Assembly (NCBI RefSeq): GCF_958979055.1
Contig: NC_084888.1
Location: 33,723,804 to 33,787,803 of the forward strand
Direction of reading: 5' to 3'
Source: Alnus glutinosa
Lineage: Eukaryota; Streptophyta; Magnoliopsida; Fagales; Betulaceae
Length of the DNA: 64,000 bases
Shown: positions 49,014 to 61,199 of the stretch, in pieces
Numbering within the stretch: the first letter of the stretch is position 1
Layout of the letters: every line of letters starts with the position of its first letter
The notes under the pieces: generated by a model
What the model was told of the DNA's origin: nothing
Seen by the model: only the letters and a program-made list of their open reading frames with translations
Databases searched by the model: none
Translations under genes and position numbers: made by a program

Positions 49014-51809
49014 CTTTTCATTTATTAATTTATAAATTTTGGGTTTGAAGAAAGAAAAAAAAAATATATTGGGTTTTTTGGAAATTCCATTATGTTCCTC
49101 CAGGAATAGCTATTCTTCTATGAAATAACTTTGTTTTGTTTAGGTTCAAATTTGTGTACATTGCTAAATGTTTTTCATATTTTGTATTAAGTTCTTATGG
49201 TGTATCAAATTGCCCATATTTCGTGTCTAGATGATGGTCCAGGATCCCTTCGTGAAGGATGCCGAAGAAAAGAGCCACTCTGGATTGTTTTTGAAGTTTC
49301 GGGTGTGATTTGTCTTTCTTCTTACTTGAGTGTATCGTCTTATAAGACAATTGATGGCCGGGGCCAAAGGATAAAGCTCACGGGAAAGGGCTTAAGACTG
49401 AAGGAATGTGAACACATAATTATATGCAACCTTGAGTTTGAAGGTGGTAGAGGGCATGATGTTGATGGTATTCAAATAAAGCCAAATTCAAGGCACATAT
49501 GGATTGACCGGTGCAGTCTTCGTGATTATGATGATGGACTTATAGATATTACCAGACAAAGCACTGATATAACTATTTCAAGGTGGGTAGATTTCTCATG
49601 TTATAGGATCAGAATGAATAACAAAAGTAAACCATTTTGATGGATTATTGCACTTTTGGAACCAGATGTTACTTTACGCGACATGACAAGACAATGCTCA
49701 TTGGGGCAGACCCCTCTCACATTGGCGATAGATGCATTCGGGTGACAATTCATCATTGTTTTTTTGATGGGACACGGCAAAGGCACCCTCGTGTTAGATT
49801 TGGAAAAGTTCATCTATACAACAATTACACCAGAAACTGGGGTATATATGCTGTTTGTGCCAGTGTAGAAGCCCAGGTAAATGGTTTTCTGATTAAGCAT
49901 CTCAAGTTTTCTTCATGCAGAATATCTGCAGGCATATATCTTTTATCTGAATTGTTGAATTTAATTAAAAAGAAATTTTCGTGAAATTATATTTTTGTCA
50001 GATATACTCTGAATGCAACATATATGAAGCAGGACACAAGAAAAAGACTTTTGAATATTATACAGAGAAGGTAAGGTGACCATCTTGTGCTATTTACTGC
50101 TTGGCTGAAAATTGCCATGATTATTTATGGCCCTTCATAACATGTAGAGCGCTAATTTGAAGGTTCAAAACTTATATGAGGAAGAATATAGGTGGATGAT
50201 GTGGTCAATGGAAGTTTATTTTAAACAGCCCAAAGTCAATGTTCACTGAATTTCCCATTTTTACTTGGTGAATGTATTTTGTACCCCTTTAAGAGCTATG
50301 ATGGTGTCTCTTCTCTTTCCTTCTATAATAAAAGAGGTTATTGCTGTTGATTCTTCATCACCATTACCAATTAGCATATGAGGTCGTAGTCATTGAACCT
50401 GGATGCTTTTATGGCTGAACAAGTAACCATATGCTTTTGCGCAATTAGATGTCCAGTTTTTGTTTTTATTTTTATTTTTATTTTTTTTTGTTTTGTGCAT
50501 TACCCAAGCTTTATAATCTGTCCATCATGGGTCATTATAAATACCCGATCTTTTAGATTACTCAGTTCCAGCTTTACCATTTAACTCTATGCAAGACCTA
50601 TCTTAGATCGTGTATTATGTCAATTCTTAGGAGTTTCCCTTAATTACGGTGGGTTTGTTTTGACTGCAGAACACTGGAAAAACACTTGTCTAGTTAGCAC
50701 AAAAGGAACATTCCATTCTTTATAAGCAGTCAAGCACCTGATTATTTTATAAAAAGAATATTGTCGTCAGATATTTTAGAAAAAGAATATTTTTTGAGTA
50801 TCTGCAGTTAAACCAGTTAGTTACTTGATATCGTTCAGCTTACTCTTCTTCCAAATGGTGGGTGATGCAGGCAGCTGTGAGTGAGGAATATTGCCTTTGA
50901 AAAGTAACGATCTTCTCCAGAATTTAAGGGCTTCAGATTTGGTATACTGCTTCAATTGCAGCATTCCTATCATTCTGTCAGCCTCAGCTGGTTGACCGTG
51001 TGACCCTGAGCAGTGACCAAGTAGTGTAGTTAGTACTCACTAATTTTTTTTTTTTGGTAAATAATTAATTTCATTGAAAAGCACAGAGAAGCGCAACCCT
51101 AGTACACATGATATATACAAAGAAAATCCCCCTTACATGCATTAGTACTCACTAAATTATCTTGGTAGATAGCGTTTTCTCTGTAAAATGGAGAATGGTC
51201 GAATTTTGTCATGTTGGCAAGGAAAATATTTAGTTACTTCTTTCTTTCTTTTTTGAGCAACAACTGGGAACAAAGGGAGGGGGAAACATTTAGTTGCTTC
51301 TTACTTGTAGATGAATCTATCTTAATAATATTATCCTAATAAAAAACATAACATGTCTTTGCATGTCATCTGTACTTGAGAAGAGGCTGAATCACAGAGT
51401 AGTCCTTTTGGGTAGACCAGAATGTGATGAACTATTGTTATTTAGTAATTTTGTTCAAACCATGATGATATAAACTATTTATATGCATTACTATGTCCTC
51501 AATTAGAAAATCGGTTGTATGCCATTGGCTGTTGACACGATATGTTTCAAATTCTGTCTCTTGATTCCATAGGCAGCAGATCTGGAGGAGGCAAAGACTG
51601 GCGTAGTAAGATCAGAGGGAGACTCGTTTCTGAATGGAGCTCAAGCTTGCTCAGTAACAGGGGTCGGGGAAGAATGTGTGTTCCATCCAAGTAAATTTTA
51701 CCCAACATGGACAATGGAAGCACCCTCAGATTCTCTTAAAAATGTTCTCCAAATTTGTACAGGTTGGCAATCCATTTGTAGGCCTGCGGAGCAGACAGTA
51801 ATTTCATAG
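48320..51809 (+). CDS. Pectate lyase-like protein (probable pectate lyase 4 type)
   Basis: Five exons, 48320-48446, 49231-49582, 49666-49876, 50002-50070 and 51573-51809, with GT-AG borders and a continuous frame of 331 residues. It begins MASLPYADVD with no signal peptide, as in the pectate lyase 4 subgroup, so it may not be a secreted wall enzyme like classic pectate lyases. Pectate lyase beta-helix motifs are present: DGPGSLREGCR, TIDGRGQRI, HDVDGIQI (D121), WIDRCSLRDYDDGLID (D144, D148; calcium-site region) and RQRHPRVRFG with the conserved RxPxxR at R199-R204. These enzymes cleave polygalacturonate by beta-elimination using calcium. Activity of this subgroup is not well established. Intron 4 (1.5 kb) holds a 98-bp transposon fragment. 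The gene appears intact. Confidence 0.92.
48976..49013. repeat. Long T tract in intron 1 of the pectate lyase gene
   Basis: About 38 T in a row, preceded at 48,900-48,950 by a G/C-rich fragment (gaccacccc...ggggtggtc) that is inverted and looks like a dispersed-repeat remnant. Confidence 0.8.
51044..51141 (-). mobile_element. Short retroposon fragment with 14-bp target duplication
   Basis: 98 bp in intron 4 of the pectate lyase gene. It starts with a T-run (a poly-A tail read on the other strand), then ggtaaataattaatttcatt and gcgcaaccctagtacaca, a 3' end shared by plant LINE/SINE families. The exact 14-bp direct repeat ttagtactcactaa flanks it at 51030-51043 and 51142-51155. Confidence 0.9.
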
Positions 51810-52382
51810 TTACTCATTATCTTGTATTTATGCAGTTACATGTATCTCTTATCTCAACAGGGTTTCTCTGTCTGAAAAGATTTGTTGAAATTTGAAATGC
51901 TGTAGCTGGCAGCATATATTTACATTTATTTAAGACTTTTATTTTGTAATTAAGTTAATATACAAAATATTGTTTCAGAACTTGGTCAGTCAACTAAGAT
52001 CCACTTAAATAAATTGTTTCAAAGTGCTACTCGGCTTATGATATTGTCGAATTTAATAAGACGGCTTAGATACTTATTTAAATCACAATATTCACAAGTT
52101 TGTGTATGTGATTAAGATTTTCCAATTGAATATATCAACTTGTTCTATATGAAAATTTCGTATACATTCAGCATTCAAGCCAAATTTATTTTGCTCATCT
52201 CGAATAAGTTGATAGGAATATTTTAGCTTGGATATGAAAATTCAGAATGCCCAAGTAAGGAGTAATATTGCAGAATGATTTTCGTTGATATATGGGTGAC
52301 TTCCTATATTCTTATTTGAAAATTGAAAAGGCCATTAGAAACAGAATTACAGTTTGCATGGTAATTTACGCGGAGTATATTT

Positions 52383-54266
52383 TTAGCGAGGCAGACATCC
52401 CCCTAACTGCGACAATGAAGAAGATGATGTAGAAGTAGAACTACCCGAGGTGGAAGTCCCCATAAACAAATCTGACAAGTAATTCCCCAAATCATCAGGT
52501 GAAAACCTTAGCAAGAACTCCAAATTCTTCTCACCACTTAGCATCACCAAATGCGTGTCATAAAATTCTCGATACACTGGAACCAGTTTCTTCGCTATTG
52601 ACACCTTCAATTCATCTCTTAATTTCCCATCTTGTACAACCCATGATGTCTGTTTCCTGTATGCTTCTTCAAAAGCTGTATTGAACCTCGTGAAGCATTC
52701 CTTTGCCGTTTCAGGGGTTATCGCTGGGGAAGTTTGCGCTGGTAAAGACGAGAAGACCTTGGTCCAAGCCATTGATTCATAACTTGAAGCATATTGTTTA
52801 GCTTTCTTGGCGTGCTTCAACACCCAGCGATTGCCTAGGAGGTGCTTGAGGTTGGTTGTGCGTACCGTCTCAACAATGAAGTGGAGATTATTGGCAAGGA
52901 AGAGGTATGATAAAGATACATCTTTGTACAGCTCTGCTTTGCTATCAAGCTTGCACAAAAGAACTAATGTTAGCCAAGCTAGGTAGACCGATACTGCCGC
53001 CGTTGGACCATCGTTGGCGGTTGGACTTTCAAAGTAGGATTCTGGTAGCAGTGAAGTTGCCGGTGATGGGTTACTGACAATGATGCTGGAGAGAGCAGCA
53101 TTATAATCTGCAAGTGAAGATATGTAATTCATTGCCGATTGGGTCAGCGGGTGAATGCCTCCCCCAAGCACCAGAGTTCTTGAAGAGTCCTTTTGAATTG
53201 TTGATTCAAATTCAGATAGGATGGTGCGGATGGAGTCGCCAAGTTTTAGTGACGAAAGAGCTTGCAACCTAATAGCTGAGGTTGATTGAAAGTCAAATAT
53301 CAATTCAATCTCTGGCCACAGCTCGGAGATTGCTTCATAAAGGTCCATTAGGAGGAAAATTTTGTCCAGTGAATGCTTGCTCTTTGCAATGAGCTCAGGG
53401 AATCTGAATAGATTGGCTGCTCCTTCTGTTATTTCTGAAAAGCACGACTCTCTGATCGTCTTAGATGCTGAAAACACATGATCACAGAGAACTCTTTCTC
53501 CACTATACAGCCTTCTCACAGCAATCCTGGTTGCAGTGATCCATTTCTTAATCATGTGCTCGAGGTCTTCCCTATTCATTTTATGAATTTGAGAAGATCT
53601 GAACTTTTCGATCCCGAGGCGATACAATCCCTCATCTGCTATAGATTTTCTGATAATCTTGTATATCTTCACACACTCTTTGCCATAACCCGAGCTAATC
53701 ATACAGTTGGCTATTGATTGCAAATCCGTCATGGCATGGGCCGAGGCTCTCTCCACCTCAGTGATTGCTTCATCAGCAATTTTCAACTCTTCTGATCGAA
53801 CATCATCTTCACAATCAGAATTGCTCGACCCACCTGAGGTTCGGCCAGACAGTGATTCTGGATGAAGATGGTCACGGTTTTTGGACAGTATCTGATAAAA
53901 CTCTTTTTCAAGCCTTTTCATGGCTATTTGCATTAGGTTCTGAGCAAGTATGAGCTTTTCGGACATAGAATTTTCGCTGATTAAGAAATGCATTGCTCGC
54001 CGCAAGCCCCTGACAGACTTGAGAAAGTCATTGGCTTCTTTTCTGTTATGGTCGAACAGAGAGGTGACTTTGGTGTTTGAGGAAGAGCTTGGATCCCATT
54101 TGGAGATGATTGTTTCAGCAATTTCAATGTTTTCTTCCATCATGGTCTCGGAGAATTTTTGGCGAGGGGTGGAAGGACTAGAATCATGAGAGCTTGGAAA
54201 TGAATACGAAGAAGAAAGGGTTTTTGAGGAAGAGAAGAAGAGACTTGGCATTAATCTTCTTGGCAT
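52383..54266 (-). CDS. Exocyst subunit EXO70, H clade
   Basis: Intronless. The frame is open from a Met at 54302 (639 residues), but I prefer the Met at 54266 (MPRRLMPSLFF, 627 residues) because EXO70H proteins begin MPRKGMR.LFF. EXO70 binds phosphoinositides and recruits the eight-subunit exocyst that tethers secretory vesicles to the plasma membrane. The EXO70H1/H2 clade is linked to pathogen and trichome responses. A Ser-rich N-terminus (to ~45) is followed by helical bundles with typical EXO70 words (SVRGLRRAMHFL, LEKEFYQILS, WVLKHAKKAKQYASSYE, WVVQDGKLRDELKVSIAKKL, VPVYREFYD). The C-terminus is a Ser/Thr-rich tail (GTSTSGSSTSTSSSS). Frame intact. Neighbouring genes are unrelated. Confidence 0.95.
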   Translation of the reverse strand: MPRRLMPSLFFSSSKTLSSSYSFPSSHDSSPSTPRQKFSETMMEENIEIAETIISKWDPSSSSNTKVTSLFDHNRKEANDFLKSVRGLRRAMHFLISENSMSEKLILAQNLMQIAMKRLEKEFYQILSKNRDHLHPESLSGRTSGGSSNSDCEDDVRSEELKIADEAITEVERASAHAMTDLQSIANCMISSGYGKECVKIYKIIRKSIADEGLYRLGIEKFRSSQIHKMNREDLEHMIKKWITATRIAVRRLYSGERVLCDHVFSASKTIRESCFSEITEGAANLFRFPELIAKSKHSLDKIFLLMDLYEAISELWPEIELIFDFQSTSAIRLQALSSLKLGDSIRTILSEFESTIQKDSSRTLVLGGGIHPLTQSAMNYISSLADYNAALSSIIVSNPSPATSLLPESYFESPTANDGPTAAVSVYLAWLTLVLLCKLDSKAELYKDVSLSYLFLANNLHFIVETVRTTNLKHLLGNRWVLKHAKKAKQYASSYESMAWTKVFSSLPAQTSPAITPETAKECFTRFNTAFEEAYRKQTSWVVQDGKLRDELKVSIAKKLVPVYREFYDTHLVMLSGEKNLEFLLRFSPDDLGNYLSDLFMGTSTSGSSTSTSSSSLSQLGGCLPR

Positions 54267-54410
54267 GTGTTTGTTATTCTTTGGAGTTTCAGATAGCATC
54301 ATTGAGCCTTGAAGAGTATGAACTTAAAAACTGATGAAAGAGCTTCAGAGCTTAAAGAGGAAGAAAAGCTTACAGTTGTGTGTTTCTTGGTTCTGGGTTT
54401 TGTTTTTGGG

Positions 54411-54420
54411 GTTTATAAAG
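54411..54420 (-). promoter_or_regulatory. TATA box of the EXO70H gene
   Basis: The minus strand reads ctttataaac about 145 bp upstream of the preferred start codon and ~110 bp upstream of the first Met. A transcription start ~30 bp downstream would leave both Mets in the leader, so the choice between them is not settled by this. Confidence 0.55.
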
Positions 54421-54929
54421 ACGAAGAAAGCTGCAAGTTTCCACTTGGCTACTTGGGGAAGGTGGATTTGCTTGGATTGCTAGAAGAGCAACCGATGACC
54501 GACGCAGTTGGGTTTCCACGTAATAACTTCAAATTTGAATGACAGGGAATAAGTTGACTGTTTCCATCAGCAAAATCTAAAAAGTAAGGAAGATCTAGTC
54601 AGATTGATTGATCCATTTGAGCATGAATTTATATCTTCAGAAGGAAGCATAGCATACATACACAGATTAGTTCTGATTAGACTCTCCTAAAGCTCTTGGT
54701 AAGTTGTTCCATCAACATTCTGCCCTTGTTTTTCATTTACATGTCTTTACTTGAACTCAATGGCATCGTCCATTTGGTTTATCGGTTTCAAAAAAAATGT
54801 AAAATCATGATTTGGCCTTTAAAATTGTGCGTTTTTAAAAATCTTCTTCGGCCTTATTATTAGATTTCAGATTATTTTGTATATTTTATTTTACAGATAC
54901 GTATATATTGTTGTCCATACTAACAACAA

Positions 54930-55740
54930 TTGGTGGAAATGGGCAAGGGTCCAGGTCTGCTGGGAAACAACCTGGAAAGAACTGAGGAAGAAAGGATTTC
55001 GCTTAGTAACACCAGTTTCTCTAAATTCATGAATATGCCGCATCCTTGCCTTAGTGAGTCAACCCCTCTTATATTCAGCAATCGTCTCTCCTTGCAAGCT
55101 AAGGGCCAAGTCTACCCATTAAAACAAAGTGACCGACTTTGTCCAACCCATGTTTGAAGCCCCTTCTAGCGAAACCAGGAAGTTTTTTGGGTCCTTCTCT
55201 CGAGACAGACATAATTCCTTGGTTTGGAGTCAATCTGAATAGAAGAAATTCACGGTTTCCTCAGACTCTGGGCACCTCAATATACAAGGGCGTTGCTGGC
55301 CAAGAAGTAACCACAAATAACAACCTCAATCAAACGGTCACCAACATTAATATAGAAAGACAATCTTTACTTTAACAACACTCCCTTTCAAGTTAGTGCA
55401 TAGATCGATGTCGATCGAGCCCAACTTGGACAAATTCATATGAAACCTATTTGAAGGCAACCATTTGTGTGAAAATATCCGTTAGCTGATTCTCGCTATG
55501 AAGATAGTTAGTTATGATCATGTTGGCTTGTACCTTCTCCGGAACAAAGTGGCAATCAACTTCGATATGTTTGGTTCTTTCATGAAAAATTGGATTTGAA
55601 GCAATGCGAGTGAATGGCAGATTTATTGTCATATAATAGATCCATGGGTATTGAAGTCTTGAATCCCAAATCAGACAAAAGCACATGAAGCCAGATTAGT
55701 TCACTTGTAGTTGATGCCATTGCTCTATATATTCAGCCTT
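54930..55740 (-). mobile_element. Ty1/copia fossil: pol end and adjoining LTR-like segment
   Basis: The minus strand shows copia RNase H words (ASNPIFHERTKHIEVDCHF, NQLTDIF). A purine tract (ttgaaagggag) follows, and an LTR-like segment starting tgttg at 55380 runs toward ~54930. It is broken and old. The LTR's far end is not certain. Confidence 0.7.
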
Positions 55741-57740
55741 TGTTTTTTACTTTTCCATGTGACTAAGTTACCACTAAAGTATATTTTCTCGGAAATCTTA
55801 TCAGAGTCATAATCATTCTCAAACATGCAAAATAGTCACATTCTTGGAAATCTAGATTCTCGAACATCACATTTCTAAAAATGTGGATGCCATAAAGAAA
55901 TGTTAGATTTCGCGAACAAAACGCCACATAGATGTTTAAAGTATATTTTCATATTTAGGAAAGAGTGACTAAGGATAAGTTTGATTATGAGAACCGGAGA
56001 ACTTTAACTCCAAACACATAATAACACACACAAATAGGGAAAAGAGGGAAGAATGTTTGAGTTGGTCATACAATAATGAAGGGTGATGAAGGGCATTTTA
56101 AGATTTTAATAAACAAAATTAGCAGAGGATCAATTGCTTCAATGCTAATAATGCAAATATTTCCATATTATGTGTATGTGAAAATCAGAAGAGAATTGTC
56201 TTATCCAAAATGAACAAAGATCCTTATAATTGGTTGTCTGAATTGCACGTAATTAGGGGGCAGCTCTATAGAGAGAGGGCCTAAACAACGTAGGGTGCGT
56301 GCATGACTCACTTACTCAGACAGGTAGGCCTTGCAACCTCCTCTTTATAAAACTGTCCGAATTGTCTGCAATTCAGGCAACCAATTATAGGCCATCTTGA
56401 TCCGATTGAAAATAATATTTTCTTCTCTTACCAACCAACTTTACAAAACCACAATAAGTATATAGACATAGTCCAAAAATCAGAGCACTAAAATTTAGGA
56501 ACTGCAATTGCACCAAGTAGGATAAGTGTTTGTTGAAATTCGTTAGAGCTAGAGTAGTCGTTAGGTGTTCATAATTGAGAATAACTTCTATAAGGTCTTA
56601 GCACTTAGCACAAATCTCTCATGTGAAAATGTGTCACCATCTTATAGGATTGTGACACATCATTTGAGAACCAACTTTTAGAAGAAAAAAAAATCATCTG
56701 TTAGACTAGACTATTGAAATAATCAATCCATGATTCCAACATACCAGTAAATACTCCCTTCTAAGTCTCGCTTGCTTGTAACAACATTAACATATGTTTC
56801 CATTTCTATTTTATAAGTAATTGTCCTACTCATTGAATTAAGTTATGTTTTTTCTTTTCATTATTGTAATTGTTTTTGGTTTCATTGAAAATATATATAA
56901 AACTGATAAATACTACTTTCTTTATGACTCTTATGAAAAGTCTACAATATTATACACTAATTAGTAATTATCATTTGGGGGATTCTTGATTAGTGTTGAG
57001 CTAACTAATTTAAGGTATGTTAAAAAAAATAATCAATGTATCTGTTAGACTAGACTATCTGCTTGCTAGCATGCAATGTATCTTCATATTTCTACGGCGT
57101 CGACAAATTGTCAAGACTACAAATTAATTAGCATGACGTCCCCAACACGTACGAAACGGCATGACGTCATAACGAGAGCAAAATGTAAGCTAAGCAAATA
57201 AGACTTCCTAGTCCTGGAGAAATTTTTTACCCAAAAACTAATGATCACTTTTACGTACTGAGCTTCATCAATTTTAAATATTCAGTCTCTGGAAATTAAC
57301 CTTAATTAATTAGTACGTTAGTACGTAGTATCACAAAATTACCTCAAAATAACCGAAACATTCTAATCTTCACTATTTTTTGTTTCAAAATTGATTTCGA
57401 CCTACCCTCTATGTTTTTCTAGAAATGGCAACGAGTTTAATTAATTAATATTCATTAAAAAAAATATATAAAACTGGTTTAATTAAGCTACATAATTAGC
57501 GTAAAGACCAGGATGGGTTTTGTAAGTAGTGTCTGTACGTCAGCTAGCGCTGCGTAAAGATCAAGATGACCATTGGATGATTGGATGATTTTAGCCACAT
57601 AATTGTACTTTGGTTCCGGTCAACAACTTCGACAATGACGTCCATGTTGAACTATTGTTTGTCATCGATATCATGGTCTTCGTTTGAGAACGATTCAGTT
57701 CTCATTGGATGTCACTGATCTTCGAGGAGAGGATACCACC
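55741..57740. other. Intergenic, no gene recognised
   Basis: Part of a local duplication (57041-57235 versus 58534-58660). A tgacgtca palindrome lies at ~57163, and tgacgtc repeats at 57134 and 57628. No coding sequence supported. Confidence 0.5.
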
Positions 57741-58660
57741 CATATTAGGGGCGGTAATTTTTTTTATATGTCCTACAAATTCAACACGTAAATAGTAGAT
57801 TTGAGTTTTGTATAATCGGATTTTGGGCCGTTCAAGTCAACTTGAATTAACCTGACTTGTTTAAACCATAGGTGACTTGTATAATCCGTAGAAATTAAAT
57901 TAGATTATTTTTTAATATTTTTTTTTTAAAAAAACAATCTTAAAAGGCTCAAATTCATATGAATTTATTTTTATATCAAATTCATTTTTAAAATTCATAA
58001 AAATTATTATTATTTTCGTTTAAATTCATATACAGGTTGAAATGGATCGTATTTGAGTCAACTCAACACGACCTGTTTAATAAATGGGTTATGCGAGTCG
58101 GATCGTATCAGGTCGACCAAGCATGACCTGTTTATTAAACGGGTTGGCGGGTCATGTCGTGTGATCTGCTAATTAATTTAAATGAGTTGTGTCAAGATTG
58201 AAGAATTTGACATGTTTAACTAAATATGTCAAATTTACTCAAATCTAACACGCGAACACGAATTAACAGCTCTACACAATATAAGAATTATATGTGTCAT
58301 CACCCATCGAATATAGATCGTGTGCGTGCAATATGACTGTCTTATGTCATATAGTCTATATAAAAGACTACATACTCAAGCTTCACTTGCTCGGACAAGC
58401 GTATGGACGGCTTGAATTTCACTTGTACAAACTATTTAAAACATCCGTACGAACGGATGAAACCCGAATTAACTTTCACATTGGAATAGCTCTATTGCAC
58501 AGGTTCCAGTCCCCATCACAGAAGGATCATCGATCTGTTAGACTAGACTATCTTGTAGCATGCAATGTATGTTCAAATTTCTACAGCCTCGACAAATTAT
58601 CAAGACTACAGATAAGGCTTCTAGACTTCGATCTAGTCCAGGAGCAATTTTTTACCGGCA
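57041..58660 (+). repeat. Local direct duplication (two diverged copies)
   Basis: tctgttagactagactatct...agcatgcaatgtat and tcgacaaattgtcaagactaca occur at 57041-57112 and 58534-58611. A further shared stretch (agacttc...agtcc.ggag.aattttttacc) lies at ~57200-57235 and 58624-58660. The opening word occurs a third time at 56697. Between the copies lies a dispersed repeat (57746-58276). Confidence 0.75.
57746..58276. mobile_element. Dispersed repeat (ggggcggtaatt type)
   Basis: Starts ttaggggcggtaatt and ends gaattaacagctctac, approximate inversions of each other. The interior has repeated gggtcgtgt/cgacccg-type words (acctgtttaataaatgggtt, acctgtttattaaacgggtt). This is the common plant repeat that mimics aggggtggcaattcgtgtc. 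Class not fixed. Confidence 0.5.
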
Positions 58661-58789
58661 CAAACGACGCATGCACAAGAATTTTATGATTGAAAACAAC
58701 AAAACAACGTTATTATTATTCCCGCAAGAAGAGACTCATGACTCTGATGACAACTTGTGCGCACAAATGTTTAAATAACGAACCTGACA

Positions 58790-60150
58790 AGACTTCATGG
58801 CTGTCACTGTCATGTGTCATCCCCAATTAATTCGAAAATTAAGGGGATAATTAATTAAAATTTAAACATTTTTCATTGCAATAGCTTCAAAAAGAAATTC
58901 TTCTGTACGTATATAAGAGCAACAACCTCCAATAGTAAGATCATCGAATGAATGTAATTAAGTGTGAGAATATATATCTAGCAGCATAGCAAGAAGAGGA
59001 GAGTGTCGTTTCTTTTAATAGAGTACGTGTTTAACATCAACCCAAATTATTTTATGTTAATTGATGATCCTAATTTTGAAGACATAGTTAGGATTAGGAT
59101 AAAAGATTTAGCTTATGTGTTGCAGAAAAACTATATATATATATATATATAGCATGCTATAGTTTTTTTAATTGTTCATATTTTATTACAAGTTTTTAAT
59201 GATAAAAAAAAGAGAGAGAGATTGAAATTAATTATGGGCCGTTGAAAAAACTACAATACCTAAACCAAAATCTAGAATAAAAACCAACAACCTTTCATGA
59301 TTTATCAATTCATTGGAAAACCATTCATAAATTGACAAAATTACCCCAATTAAATAACTAAAAATATTTGGACAATTTTTTTAAAAAAATTGTAGCAGTT
59401 AAAAATTTGGGATTCGATTCTACGTGGAATTCACACATAGCCTGTTTCACATTGATTAATGTAACGTGTTTTATGTAACTAATATTAAAAGCCAATTAAA
59501 AGTGGTTTACTTTTTGGACCCCCTTATTTGACTTCCATCGCATTGTTTATATTGTGATCAATCTAAAATTCCACGCAGAAATAAGAGAGTACGTACGTGG
59601 AAGTTTAATGTTGAATGGGACCAAAAATATTGAATGGATGGGTGGGAGAATACATGCACACTTTGCACTCTTTCCTTCGATCTTCAACAAGTTGGAGCTT
59701 TGAATTATTGAACCAGAGGCAGCCATTGAAGACTTTGCAAGCAACAATGATGGACCATTTTAGGGAGGGAGCTAGGAATAGGAACAGGTCCTCGATGATG
59801 ATGACCACCTCACCCAAGATAAGATGATTTTTTAACACTGTGTGACGACTTCTTCACAACTTGCAGCAAAGCAAATCACACGTCACATAATTGGTTGGTT
59901 CAAGATCATCATGATGACGTCAAACTGCTTAATATAACGTGGGTCAATACAAACAATACTTAAATGACTTTTTGCAAATTCTGACCGGACTTCTACGCTT
60001 GGAACTTTCATTTTTGATGGGTTAGGCCGAAGTATCATCTAACTTATAGGTGACACTAAGATACTCTGTCAAAAAATAGTACTTAAGAGTTAAGACTTCT
60101 ACACGGGGGGGGGGGGGGGGGGTTGTATAATGCTGCAAAGTAATTAAAGC
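58790..60150. other. Intergenic, no gene recognised
   Basis: A (TA)n tract at 59,134-59,150 and a G-run at 60,104-60,122. The open frames at 59,547-59,838 on both strands overlap each other and have no domain. Confidence 0.5.
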
Positions 60151-60159
60151 TCAAGGATT

Positions 60160-60600
60160 TTATAAGTTTCCAAAGTCATTTCAATTTATTTTTTAGGTTT
60201 TGAATTTTTATAGTAAAGATTTCAGGTTTTTCTCTAGTTTCAAATAACTCCCTTCATCAATTACCGTATAATTTATTAACAGTATGACATGCCATATCAA
60301 TAAGTTAGTATCATGTGGCTCTCGTTTGATATGTCATGAACCCATTATACGTGCCACGTGGCAGAGTTGCGTTAAATAACAAATTATGTATGTAATTTTA
60401 ATTTTTTATTTATGGTATATTTCTAATTTTAAAGTAACTATGCCACGTGACACTTACAGTGATTACATGATGTGTCAAACGAGAGCCACGTAATATTAAT
60501 TGATTGGTTTGACATCGTAATTAGACATTAAGTTGACAAAGTAACCTCTTTGAAATCATTTTTTTTTTTAAAAAAACAACCCTAAGGAATTCAGGGGCAA
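60160..60600. repeat. Long imperfect inverted repeat with ACGTG motifs
   Basis: catgtggctctcgtttgata (60,313) is matched in inverted form by tgtcaaacgagagccacgta (60,472). The pairing extends outward to tttccaaagtcatttcaa / ttgaaatcatttttt. Two cacgtg cores (gccacgtggca at 60,353; gccacgtgaca at 60,442) sit near the centre. Probably a MITE-type element; target duplication not identified. Confidence 0.6.
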
Positions 60601-60801
60601 AACCAGGATTTTTTTGCGTAGGAGCCCGAATCTATGTAAATAAATAAATAGACATATATATAGTCATTCTTTTTATGTGTTTGCATGCTTGTTTATATAA
60701 AATAAAAGCAAACAAGTCTTAAACTTAATTTAATACTAAACCATAAGTCATAACTACATACAAAGTCATGTCTATACAATCATCCTTAAAAAAACTTCCC
60801 T

Positions 60802-61191
60802 TAGAGCACTAGCAATAGATTCCCAACCATTTTCCTTATATTTAGGGAATAAAACTACTTTTTGCTTCCCTATAAAAAAATATCCCACAATAGATTCCCT
60901 TACTTTTCTCTATATCAATTAAATATTATTTTTTTACTCTTATTTTATTCTTTTTCTCTCCTTCCTACTTTTTTTCTTTTCCCTATATCAATTAATTATA
61001 CTTCTTTTATATTAAAATAATACATAGGGAATGAATAGTAGACATGTATACATAGGGAATCACTATTCATTCACAACTCCCTCATCTAAATATAGGGCAT
61101 CTGCTGTGGGAGGTTTTTTTGATGTTTTTCATGAAATTTTCCCTAAATATAGGGAAGGGAACCAATATAGGGTAACTGCTACTAGTGCTCT
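60802..61191. mobile_element. MITE, family B, best copy
   Basis: The ends tagagcactagcaatagattcc and ...gctactagtgctctta are inverted, and the bounding tta fits a PIF/Harbinger-type three-base duplication. The interior is AT-rich with tatttaggga/ccctaaatata words at both ends. Related pieces occur at 29,689 and 15,801. Confidence 0.65.
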
Positions 61192-61199
61192 TACAAATA

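Noticed and set aside
58294-58689. 131-codon frame
   Set aside because: No recognisable domain, no splice or promoter context, and half of it lies in a duplicated intergenic segment.
59547-59838. Overlapping frames on both strands
   Set aside because: Each is open against the other, with no domain and no conserved start or splice context.
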